DNA from: Gammaproteobacteria bacterium
Lineage (GTDB): Bacteria > Pseudomonadota > Gammaproteobacteria > Steroidobacterales > Steroidobacteraceae
Reading direction: 5' to 3'
NCBI GenBank assembly: GCA_005877965.1
Contig: VBNP01000027.1
Coordinates: 1-31,539 of the forward strand
DNA: 31,539 nucleotides
Below the pieces are notes generated by a model that saw only the letters and a list, made by a program, of their open reading frames with translations, was not told where the DNA came from and searched no databases. A program made the position numbers and the translations under genes. Of the stretch, positions 1 through 7,960 are shown piece by piece. Each line of letters begins with the position of its first letter. The first letter of the stretch is position 1.

Positions 1-563
1 GCTTCACCAGCATTTCCGAGCGCCTCGAGCCGCACTGTGTCGTGCCGCTGCTCAACGAGTTCTTCTCCCTCCTGACGGAGATCACCTTCCGCCACGAGGG
101 CACCGTGTTTCACATGGCGGGTGACTGCCTCATGCTCGGCTTCGGCGTGCCGCTGGAGCAACCCGACAGCCCCGAGCGCGCCGTGCGCGCCGCCCGCGAG
201 ATGCTCGCCCGCTTCGGCGCCCTGGCGTGCTCCTGGAAGGAGCGCTACCAGGTCGACGCCGGGCTCGGCATCGGCATCAACGAGGGGGACGTGGTGGCCG
301 GCAACATCGGTTCCTCCTCCTATATGAACTACACCATCATCGGCGACACGGTGAACATCGCTGCGCGTCTGTGCAAGAGGGCGCGCGCCGGCGAGATGCT
401 GTTCTCCGGCGCCCTCAAGCAGTCGCTCGACGCCCACGGGATGGACGTCGGAGCGACCCCGCTGCCGTCCCTGCAGCTGCGCGGGCGCACCCACCCCATC
501 GACATCTTCTGCGTGCCGCTTGAGGTGCGCGTGCAGGTGAGTGCGGGGCCGGTCAGCCCCTGA
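1..563 (+). CDS. Class III adenylate/guanylate cyclase, C-terminal part (5' end outside window)
   Basis: The reading frame is already open at base 3 (it begins FTSISERLEP) and ends at TGA 561-563, so the true start lies upstream; a GTG at 42 is internal. The fragment is most of a class III cyclase catalytic domain, the family that makes cAMP or cGMP from NTPs. The second metal-binding Asp is in MAGDCLMLGFG (about codon 41), and the dimer-completing motif IGDTVNIAARL follows with the transition-state Asn and Arg. The first metal Asp would lie just before the window. The position usually holding the purine-selecting Lys is His (FHMAGD), and its partner position appears to be Thr, as in many bacterial members. 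Activity is therefore likely but nucleotide specificity is unclear. The N-terminal sensor, if any, cannot be seen. It ends 106 bp before mfd on the same strand. Confidence 0.85.
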   Translation, partial: FTSISERLEPHCVVPLLNEFFSLLTEITFRHEGTVFHMAGDCLMLGFGVPLEQPDSPERAVRAAREMLARFGALACSWKERYQVDAGLGIGINEGDVVAGNIGSSSYMNYTIIGDTVNIAARLCKRARAGEMLFSGALKQSLDAHGMDVGATPLPSLQLRGRTHPIDIFCVPLEVRVQVSAGPVSP

Positions 564-669
564 GCACCCCACCGGCACGCACCCGCGCGCGCCCGTCTCT
601 CCCGACAGTCCCCTCGCGGCCTTAAGGCTTAGGTAAGCTGCCGGGCTTTCGCCTCAGCGCGCACCGAAG

Positions 670-3600
670 ATGCCCGCCTTGCTCAATCCGCCGCTGCCGG
701 CCGGGGCCCACCGGCACCTGCGCTGGCATCAGCTGTACGGCAGCGCCGCGGCGCTGGCGCTCGCCGAAGCCACGCGCGCCGACCGGCGGCTGTACGTGGT
801 CATCGTGGACGCGGCGCGCGAGCTGGAGCGGCTCACGGCGGAGCTGCGCTTCTTCGCCGCGCAGGCGCTGCCGCTGCTGCGGCTGCCGGACTGGGAGGTG
901 CTGCCGTACGAGCTCTTCTCTCCCCATCCGGACATCATCTCCGAGCGGCTGAAGACTCTGTTCGAGCTGCCGCAGCTGCAGCGCGGCTGCCTGATCGTGT
1001 CGGCCGACACGCTGATGCAGCGCCTCGCGCCGCGCAGTTACGTGCAGGGCCGTGCGTTCGAGCTCAGCAAGGGGCAGGCGCTCGCCCTCGAGCCGTTCCG
1101 GCAACGACTCACCGAAGCAGGCTATGCGAGTGTCAGCCAGGTGGTGAGTCCCGGAGAGTTCGCGGTGCGCGGCTCGCTCCTGGACGTGTTCCCCATGGGC
1201 GCCGCGGCGCCGCTGCTCGCCGAAGCCACGCGCGCCGACCGGCGGCTGTACGTGGTCATCGTGGACGCGGCGCGCGAGCTGGAGCGGCTCACGGCGGAGC
1301 TGCGCTTCTTCGCCGCGCAGGCGCTGCCGCTGCTGCGGCTGCCGGACTGGGAGGTGCTGCCGTACGAGCTCTTCTCTCCCCATCCGGACATCATCTCCGA
1401 GCGGCTGAAGACTCTGTTCGAGCTGCCGCAGCTGCAGCGCGGCTGCCTGATCGTGTCGGCCGACACGCTGATGCAGCGCCTCGCGCCGCGCAGTTACGTG
1501 CAGGGCCGTGCGTTCGAGCTCAGCAAGGGGCAGGCGCTCGCCCTCGAGCCGTTCCGGCAACGACTCACCGAAGCAGGCTATGCGAGTGTCAGCCAGGTGG
1601 TGAGTCCCGGAGAGTTCGCGGTGCGCGGCTCGCTCCTGGACGTGTTCCCCATGGGCGCCGCGGCGCCGCTGCGCATCGACCTGTTCGATGAGGAGATCGA
1701 GGCGATCCGCCGCTTTGATCCGGAGACGCAGCGCTCGCTCGATGCGCTGCCGGGCGTGCGGTTGCTGCCGGCGCGCGAGGTGCCGCTGGATCCGCAAGCG
1801 GTGAAGGATTTCCGCCGCCGCTTCCGCACGCGCTTCGAGGGGGATCCGACCCGGACCAGCATTTATCGCGGCGTGAGCGAGGGCCTCGCGCCCGCGGGGG
1901 TGGAGTTCTATCAGCCGCTGTTCTTCGACTCGACCGCGACCTTGTTCGACTACCTGCCCGCGGATGCGGTGATCGTGCACGACGCGGCGCTCCCCCGGGC
2001 TCTCGTCAAGGCCTGGCAGGACATCGAAGCCCGCTACGAGGATCGCCGCCACGACATCGAGCGTCCGGTGCTCAGGCCGGCGGAGTTGTTTCTCGAGCCC
2101 GAGCTGCACGGTGCCCCGGCCGAGGTGCGCAATTTCCCCACCGCCGCCCCGCGCGAGCTGCGCGTCGACGTGCGCGCCGAGCGGCCGTTCGCGCCGCTCG
2201 ATGCATTCCTGACTGAATTCGAGGGCCGCGTGCTGCTGGCGGCCGACTCGGCCGGGCGGCGGGAGGTGCTGCTGGAGATGCTGCGCGCGCAGCGGCACGA
2301 GGTGACCATCGTGCCCGGCTGGGATGCGTTTGCCGCGGGCACGGCGCGGCTCGCACTGACCGTGGCGCCCGACCTCGAGGGCCTCACCCTCACCGCGCCG
2401 CCGATTGCGGTGATCGCGGAGGCGCAGCTGTTCGGGGCGCGCGCGCGCCAGGAGCGGCGGCGCAAGCGCGCCGCGGATCCGGAAGCGATCCTGCGCGATC
2501 TCAAGGACCTCAATCCGGGCGCACCGGTGGTGCACGAGGAGTACGGCGTCGGCCGCTACGCGGGGCTCAGGCCTATGGACATCGGCGGGCAGCCCGGGGA
2601 GTTCCTGGTCCTCGAGTATCAGGACGGCGACCGTATCTATGTGCCGGTTCACGCGCTGCACCTGGTGAGCCGCTACACCGGCGCCGCGCCCGAGAGCGCC
2701 CCGCTCCACAAACTCGGCACCGATCAATGGGCCAGGGCCCGCCGGCGCGCCGCCGAGCAGATCCGCGACGTCGCGGCCGAGCTGCTCGATCTGTACGCGC
2801 GGCGCAAGGCCCAGCAGGGACTGGCATTGGCGGTGAGCGAGCCCGACTACCAGTCCTTCGCCAACGCCTTTCCGTTCGAGGAGACCGAGGACCAGGCGCA
2901 GGCGATCGAGCAGGTGCTCGCCGACCTGAGGAGCGAGCGTCCCATGGATCGCATCGTGTGCGGCGATGTCGGCTTCGGCAAGACCGAAGTCGCCATGCGC
3001 GCGGCGTTCGTCGCCGCGCAGGCGGGCAAGCAGGTCGCCGTGCTAGCCCCGACCACACTGCTGGTGCAGCAGCACCTGACGAACTTTCGCGACCGTTTCG
3101 CCGACTGGCCGGTGCGGGTCGAGCCGCTGTCGCGTTTCGGCACCTCGACGGAGACGCAGGCGGTGCTCGAGGGGCTCGAGCAGGGCAAGGTCGACATCGT
3201 CATCGCCACCCACCGCCTGCTGCATGCGCACGCGCGCTTCCGGGACCTGGGCCTGCTCATCATCGATGAGGAACACCGCTTCGGAGTGCGCGACAAGCAG
3301 CGCCTGCAGGCGCTGCGCGCCAACGTGCACGTGCTCACCCTCACCGCGACCCCCATTCCGCGCACCCTGAACATGGCGCTCGGCGGCCTGCGCGACCTGT
3401 CGCTGATCACCACCGCCCCGGCGGCGCGGCTGGCGATCAAGACCTTCCTCATCGAGTGGCACGCGCCGACGCTGCGCGAGGCGGCACTGCGCGAGCTGCG
3501 CCGCGGCGGGCAGATCTATTTCGTACACAACGAAGTACGCACCATCGAAAAGATCGCCGCCGAAGTACGGGCGCTGGTGCCGGAAGCGAGCCTGCGCATC

Positions 3601-4530
3601 GGCCACGGGCAGATGCGCGAGCGCGAGCTCGAGCAGTTGATGGTCGATTTCTACCACCGCCGCTTCAGCGTGCTGGTGTGCACCACCATCATCGAGAGCG
3701 GCATCGACGTGCCCACCGCCAACACCATCATGATCAATCGCGCCGACACATTCGGGCTGGCGCAGCTGCACCAGCTGCGCGGCCGCGTCGGACGCTCGCA
3801 CCACCGCGCCTACGCGTACCTGATCGCGCCGCCGCGCCCGGCGCTGGCGCGCGACGCCGTCAAGCGTCTCGAGGCGATCGAGTCGATGGAGGAGCTGGGA
3901 GCCGGATTCGTCCTCGCGACCCATGACCTCGAGATCCGCGGCGCCGGTGAATTGCTCGGTGAGCAGCAAAGCGGCCAGGTGACCGAGATCGGCCTGTCCT
4001 TGTATCTGGACATGCTCGAGCACGCGGTGCGGGCCCTCAAGGCCGGCCGCGAGCCGCTGCTCGACCAGCCGCTGGCCGCCGCCACCGAAGTCGAGCTGCG
4101 CCTGCCGGCGTTCCTGCCGGAGGTCTACGTCGGCGACGTGCACGTGCGCCTGTCGCTCTACAAGCGCATCGCCGCCGCCGACAGCGACGCGGCGCTCGAT
4201 GAGCTCACGGCGGAAATCCACGATCGTTTCGGCCCGCTGCCGCCCGTGGCGCAAAGCCTGCTGCGCCTCGCCAGACTCAAGCTCACGGCGCGCACCCTGG
4301 GGGTGCGCCGGCTTGACCTGGGCCCACAGGGTGGCTCGGTGCTGTTCGAGGAGCGCTCAGCGATAGATCCGGCGACCGTGGTGCGCATGATCCAGACCGG
4401 CGCACGGGCGTACCGCCTCGAGGGACCACTGAAGCTGCGCGTGTCGCGACAGCTTCCCACCGAGAACGCCAGGTTCGAGTTTGCCGCGGATCTGCTGCGG
4501 CGCCTCGGCGAACCGCCCCGGCTCCATTAG
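670..4530 (+). CDS. mfd: Transcription-repair coupling factor Mfd with internal tandem duplication
   Basis: Mfd removes RNA polymerase stalled at DNA lesions by ATP-driven translocation and recruits UvrA. Visible in order: a UvrB-like N-terminal module (motif DWEVLPYELFSPHPD), an RNA-polymerase-interaction region (around VVHEEYGVGRYAGL), a RecG-like translocase with Walker A GDVGFGKTE near residue 765, DEEH box near 866 and LTATPIPRTL, then a C-terminal TRCF domain. The product is 1286 aa against about 1130-1160 for the family. The excess is exactly 152 aa: residues 31-182 are repeated identically as 183-334. The copy covers part of domain 1a, domain 2 and the start of 1b, so the UvrA-binding module is partly doubled while the motor part is intact. 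The ATG at 670 gives the expected N-terminus. csiV follows after one base. Function is confident for the motor; the effect of the duplication on UvrA recruitment or autoinhibition is unknown. Confidence 0.96.
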   Translation: MPALLNPPLPAGAHRHLRWHQLYGSAAALALAEATRADRRLYVVIVDAARELERLTAELRFFAAQALPLLRLPDWEVLPYELFSPHPDIISERLKTLFELPQLQRGCLIVSADTLMQRLAPRSYVQGRAFELSKGQALALEPFRQRLTEAGYASVSQVVSPGEFAVRGSLLDVFPMGAAAPLLAEATRADRRLYVVIVDAARELERLTAELRFFAAQALPLLRLPDWEVLPYELFSPHPDIISERLKTLFELPQLQRGCLIVSADTLMQRLAPRSYVQGRAFELSKGQALALEPFRQRLTEAGYASVSQVVSPGEFAVRGSLLDVFPMGAAAPLRIDLFDEEIEAIRRFDPETQRSLDALPGVRLLPAREVPLDPQAVKDFRRRFRTRFEGDPTRTSIYRGVSEGLAPAGVEFYQPLFFDSTATLFDYLPADAVIVHDAALPRALVKAWQDIEARYEDRRHDIERPVLRPAELFLEPELHGAPAEVRNFPTAAPRELRVDVRAERPFAPLDAFLTEFEGRVLLAADSAGRREVLLEMLRAQRHEVTIVPGWDAFAAGTARLALTVAPDLEGLTLTAPPIAVIAEAQLFGARARQERRRKRAADPEAILRDLKDLNPGAPVVHEEYGVGRYAGLRPMDIGGQPGEFLVLEYQDGDRIYVPVHALHLVSRYTGAAPESAPLHKLGTDQWARARRRAAEQIRDVAAELLDLYARRKAQQGLALAVSEPDYQSFANAFPFEETEDQAQAIEQVLADLRSERPMDRIVCGDVGFGKTEVAMRAAFVAAQAGKQVAVLAPTTLLVQQHLTNFRDRFADWPVRVEPLSRFGTSTETQAVLEGLEQGKVDIVIATHRLLHAHARFRDLGLLIIDEEHRFGVRDKQRLQALRANVHVLTLTATPIPRTLNMALGGLRDLSLITTAPAARLAIKTFLIEWHAPTLREAALRELRRGGQIYFVHNEVRTIEKIAAEVRALVPEASLRIGHGQMRERELEQLMVDFYHRRFSVLVCTTIIESGIDVPTANTIMINRADTFGLAQLHQLRGRVGRSHHRAYAYLIAPPRPALARDAVKRLEAIESMEELGAGFVLATHDLEIRGAGELLGEQQSGQVTEIGLSLYLDMLEHAVRALKAGREPLLDQPLAAATEVELRLPAFLPEVYVGDVHVRLSLYKRIAAADSDAALDELTAEIHDRFGPLPPVAQSLLRLARLKLTARTLGVRRLDLGPQGGSVLFEERSAIDPATVVRMIQTGARAYRLEGPLKLRVSRQLPTENARFEFAADLLRRLGEPPRLH
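760..1671 (+). repeat. Perfect 456-bp direct tandem duplication inside mfd
   Basis: Bases 760-1215 and 1216-1671 are two head-to-tail copies. I compared them block by block and found no mismatch, third codon positions included. The unit is 152 codons, so the frame is kept. Identity stops at the edges: 758 differs from 1214 and 1217 differs from 1673. Only about 2 bp of microhomology (GC at 759-760 and 1671-1672) is shared at the endpoints. Perfect identity means either a very recent duplication or an assembly or consensus error. Confidence 0.97.
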
Positions 4531-4531
4531 A

Positions 4532-5218
4532 ATGCCGCGCATGGACGCCCGCCTCGCGCCGTTACACACGAGATTCGGCCTGGCCGCGAGCGCGCTGCTC
4601 GCCGCGAGCGCGCTCATCGCCGGCGCGCTGGCGGCGGCGCAGGAGACCCCGGCGCCGGTGAGCGCCGCCGGCCCGGTGTACAACATCGAGATCATCGTGT
4701 TTCAGGCCACCGCCGCGCTCGGTGGCGCCGAGAACTGGAGCGCGGAGGCCGGCGCCGGCACCCGCAGCATCGTCGCCGGCGATGAATCCGCGAGCGGCTC
4801 GGCGCAGGTGGGGCATTTCGTCGCCATGCTGCCGGCTTCCGTGTGGCAGCTGACGGAACTGGAGAACCGCCTGCGCGCGAGCGGCAGCTACGTGCCGGTG
4901 GCGCATGCGGCCTGGTCGCAGACGGCGAGCTCCTGGGGGACGCGCGCCGGCTTTGCCCTGCAGCGCCTCGGGATCAGTGTCCCGGGTCTCACCGGTACGG
5001 TGTTTCTCGAGCGCGGCCAGTTCCTGCACCTGGGGATGTCGCTGACCTACGCCCTGCCCTCCCCGCCGCCGGGCCTGGGCGCAGCGCCCGACACGCCCTT
5101 CACGCTCAACCAGAGCCGCCGCGTGCACTTCTACGAACGCAACTACTTCGACCATCCGGCGTTCGGCGTGATCGCGCTGGTGACGCCGTTGCAGGGCGCG
5201 CGGGCTCCCGGCCGTTAG
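4532..5218 (+). CDS. csiV: CsiV-family exported protein
   Basis: A 228-aa protein starting at ATG 4532, one base after the mfd stop (an alternative in-frame ATG is at 4541). The N-terminus has a basic stretch and a long Ala/Leu-rich hydrophobic segment ending near LAAAQE, a clear Sec signal peptide. The mature part opens with YNIEIIVFQ and closes with FYERNYFDHPAFGVIALVTP. Both match the CsiV family, described in Vibrio as a periplasmic protein needed for cell-shape integrity in the presence of D-amino acids. The mfd-csiV adjacency is common in gammaproteobacteria and supports the call. Close spacing suggests co-transcription with mfd. No catalytic residues are known for the family, so the molecular role stays open. 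Confidence 0.82.
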   Translation: MPRMDARLAPLHTRFGLAASALLAASALIAGALAAAQETPAPVSAAGPVYNIEIIVFQATAALGGAENWSAEAGAGTRSIVAGDESASGSAQVGHFVAMLPASVWQLTELENRLRASGSYVPVAHAAWSQTASSWGTRAGFALQRLGISVPGLTGTVFLERGQFLHLGMSLTYALPSPPPGLGAAPDTPFTLNQSRRVHFYERNYFDHPAFGVIALVTPLQGARAPGR

Positions 5219-5268
5219 GGAGCACCGGCCCGACAGCTCCTTGCAGACCGTTGGCGCGCTAACGGCTA

Positions 5269-5757
5269 TTAGTCGGACGGAGCAAAACAGACTTGCCCGG
5301 AATAACGGAAGACCGTCCTGCCGGTACTGAGGTCGGCAGCGCCGATGTTGTTGAAGTCGCCCGTTGCGCCGGCAAACCTGCCGGTGCCACCTGTGATATG
5401 CACCGGATAATTGAGGATGGCGTAAAGCCCGGGTGCGACCACGGTACTGGTGGCGGTTGCGACATCCGTCAGGATCACGTCGCCGGACTGTGTGACGAAA
5501 TGATGCTGGACGGTGAAAACAACCGTTCCGTTGGAACCTTGGGTGATATTTAAGATCGTGGCGGCGACCGCGCCCTTGAGGTCCCCATCAACCACGCCCA
5601 GCGTCGTGGAAGCGTTCACGACTGCGAAGTTGGTCATGACCGTGCCGCCGATGGGCTGGCAATGAGGCGCCGCGTACGAGTTTTCCCCCAGTCCTACTCC
5701 CGCCAGAAGCAGCGTGGCAGCTGCACCAGACACGAACTTCTTGACTGTCGTTTTCAT
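5269..5757 (-). CDS. Small exported protein of unknown function (possible allene-oxide-cyclase/dirigent-like barrel)
   Basis: A 162-aa protein with a Sec signal peptide (KKFVSGAAATLLLAGVGLG, probable cleavage after SYA). The start is ATG 5757, preceded at good spacing by AGGGAG (5765-5770, minus strand). The mature part is rich in Val, Thr and Gly with alternating hydrophobic stretches, suggesting an all-beta fold. The segment HITGGTGRFAGATGDF resembles the glycine-rich motif of allene-oxide-cyclase/dirigent-like barrels, but that likeness is weak. Only two Cys remain in the mature chain, one near each end, so a disulfide is possible. It is convergent with csiV and divergent from the winged-helix gene. 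Its GC content is visibly lower than that of mfd or csiV, hinting at separate acquisition. I do not assign a function. Confidence 0.75.
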   Translation of the reverse strand: MKTTVKKFVSGAAATLLLAGVGLGENSYAAPHCQPIGGTVMTNFAVVNASTTLGVVDGDLKGAVAATILNITQGSNGTVVFTVQHHFVTQSGDVILTDVATATSTVVAPGLYAILNYPVHITGGTGRFAGATGDFNNIGAADLSTGRTVFRYSGQVCFAPSD

Positions 5758-5879
5758 AAGCAGTCTCCCTTGTTGGCGATTCGTAACAACAACCCGCAGG
5801 GCATCCCCCGGAAGTTACGCAAATGGTTTTGTGAGTCATCCAGGGTCCGCTTCACGCTAGGCGGTTGTGGCCAGGAAAT

Positions 5880-5917
5880 CTTGAGAAAACCTTGAAATTT
5901 TCTGACGGAAACTTGAC
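5880..5917 (+). promoter_or_regulatory. Three phased CTTGA direct repeats, candidate regulator-binding site
   Basis: CTTGAG starts at 5880, CTTGAA at 5891 and CTTGAC at 5912, all in the same direction and 11 and 21 bp apart, about one and two helical turns. OmpR/PhoB-type winged-helix proteins typically bind tandem direct repeats with 10-11 bp spacing, and the next gene encodes such a domain. Self-binding is inference. Confidence 0.35.
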
Positions 5918-5930
5918 CGGCGCTTAGAAT
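5902..5930 (+). promoter_or_regulatory. Possible sigma-70 promoter of the winged-helix gene
   Basis: CTGACG (5902-5907) and TAGAAT (5925-5930) are 17 bp apart. The -35 matches consensus at 4 of 6 positions and the -10 at 5 of 6. The start codon is at 5957 with AAGGA at 5946-5950. The third CTTGA repeat lies in the spacer, so a bound regulator would affect this promoter. Confidence 0.35.
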
Positions 5931-5956
5931 TGAGGCTCACCCGCCAAGGATCTGCG

Positions 5957-7872
5957 ATGGCCAACGACCCGCAGGCCACTTACGCATTCGGTCGGTTCAC
6001 CCTGGTTCCGAGCGAGAAGCGAATCCTGTGTGACGGTAAGATGGTCCCGCTGCCCCCGAAGGTGTTCGATACGCTGGTGCTGCTGGTCGAGAACCAGGGG
6101 CGGCTGATCCAAAAAGAGGAACTTCTCAAGGCGCTCTGGCCGGACACCGTTGTCGAAGAAGTAGCCCTCGCGCATAACGTCTCCCAGTTGCGCAAGGCTC
6201 TCGGAGACCCTGCCGAGGACCCGAAGTTCATCGAGACGGTGCCCAAGCGGGGTTACCGGTTTATCGCCGCGGTGCGGGAGCTAGGTGAGCCAGCGCCGCG
6301 AGCAGCGTCTCCGGCCGGCAGTGGTGTGGCGCCTTCAGCCGTGCGGCACGCCCAGTGGTCTCGGCCGACGATCCTGGCGATGTTCGCGGCCGTACTTGCG
6401 CTGGTTGCGGGCGTTGCTGCGTACGTTTACCTACCGCGCACTGGCCAAAGAGCTGCGGGAGTTCTTCCTGCGATTCACTCGCTGGCGGTGCTGCCGCTCG
6501 AAAACCTCTCCGGCGACAAGGAGCAGGAGTACTTCGCCGACGGGATGACCGACGAGGTGATCACCGAACTGGGCAAGGTTGGGGCGCTGCGCGTGATCTC
6601 GCGCACCTCGGTGATGCAGTACAAGGGCACGCGGAAGCCGCTGAGCGATATCGCCCCCAAGCTGAACGTGGATGCGGTGGTCGAAGGGACGATCCTCCGC
6701 TCGGGCAACCGAGTGCGCATCACCGCGCAGTTGATCGAAGCGAGCAGTGACCGACACTTGTGGGCCAGGAGCTATGAGCGCGACCTGAAGGACGTTCTGG
6801 CCTTGCAGGATGAAGTCGCCCGGGACATCGCCGAGCAAATCCGCATCAAGCTCACTCCCAAAGAGCGCACCTTGCTGACCGAGGCCCACGCTATCGATCC
6901 CGAAGCGCACGACGCATATCTGCGGGGCCGCTATTGGTGGAGCAAACGGGATGCGGAAGGGGAATGGAAGGGACTGGACTACTTCCAACGGGCCGTCGCC
7001 AAAGATCCGGACTACGCACTGGCGGCGTCGCGGATTCGTTCGTGGTGCTGGGCCATCACGGCCATCTTCCTCCCCAGGAAGCGCTTCCGAATGCCAAGGA
7101 AGCCGCCATGAAGGCGCTCGAGCTCGATCCGTCGCTCGCCGAGGCTCACACTTCTCTGGCAATCGTCAAGCAGAGTTACGATTGGGACTGGTCGGGGGCC
7201 GAAAGGGAGTTCAAGGAAGCCATTGCCCTCAATCCGAACTACGCCACCGCTCACCATTGGTATTCGCACTATCTGGTCGCGATGGGGAGGCTCGACGAGG
7301 CGCTGAACGAACTCGAGCGCGCCCGTGACCTCGACCCTTTCTCCATTCCTATTAACGATTTCCTGGGGATGACGCTGTACTATGCCCGCCGCTACGATGA
7401 TGCGGTGCGCCAGTTCCACCGGGGTTTGGAAATGCATCCGGACCGGGTCGAGTTCCACGAGGGCATCGCCAATGTTTACGAGCAGAAGAAGATGTTTGCC
7501 GAGGCATTCGCGGAGCGCCAGCAGGCACTAAGCCTGAACAAAGAGACTCAAACCGCCGCGGCGCTCGAACAGGCCTACCAGCGTTCCGGGTATAGAGGCT
7601 ATCTGGGGAAGAGGATTCAGTCCCTGGAAGAGTCCCTGCAACACGCACCAAAATCCGACGTGTTCACCGTCCTATTCCTCGCACACATGTATGCCGTGCT
7701 CAACGACGAAGCTCATGCCTTGTCCTGCCTCGAACGCGCCTACGACCAACGCAATCCCTGGCTGCTGAATGTGCAGGTCGACCCCGCAATGGATTCCCTG
7801 CGTTCCTCACCCCGTTTCCGCGACTTGGTCCGCCGCATAGGCCTCCCGGTATCGTCGCTCGATAAGAACTGA
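5957..7872 (+). pseudogene. Winged-helix (CadC/ToxR-like) transmembrane regulator with FlgO-like and TPR regions, one frameshift
   Basis: The first frame runs from ATG 5957 (AAGGA upstream) to 7111. It encodes an OmpR-type winged helix (about residues 1-105, ending KRGYRFIAAV), a membrane helix (LAMFAAVLALVAGVAAYVYL) and a FlgO/TolB-N-like domain beginning LAVLPLENLSGD. The protein then starts its TPR part (DYFQRAVAKDPDYALA) and breaks: the following residues SRIRSWCWAI are not TPR-like. The homologous continuation (GVADSFVVLG, then TPR motifs such as LDEALNELERARDLDP) is in the next frame from 7024 to the stop at 7872. The shift lies near 7022-7024 and equals loss of one base, or of seven relative to the usual ALAYAGLADSF. 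No slippery run is visible, so a mutation or sequencing error is more likely than programmed frameshifting. Joined length would be about 638 aa, normal for wHTH-TPR regulators. If real, the product keeps its DNA-binding and membrane parts but loses most TPRs. Confidence 0.82.
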
Positions 7873-7960
7873 TTTCGCGTTCAGTCGCAGGGCGCGAGAG
7901 CCCCGGGGCGTTAGGGGCAGCCCACGGCCGCGGCGGGCCTGCCGGCGCTGGCGGCGACCC

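Noticed and set aside
564..669. Promoter or small RNA before mfd
   Set aside because: Only a short GCCTTAAGGC palindrome is visible; no convincing -35/-10 pair or terminator hairpin.
622..2727. 701-codon open frame on the minus strand opposite mfd
   Set aside because: It is antisense to a clear mfd and has Arg/His/Gln-rich composition typical of GC-rich shadow frames; its internal repeat only mirrors the mfd duplication.
5219..5268. Terminator between csiV and the convergent exported-protein gene
   Set aside because: A weak CCGTT/AACGG hairpin is present but no T run follows on either strand, so I do not call it.
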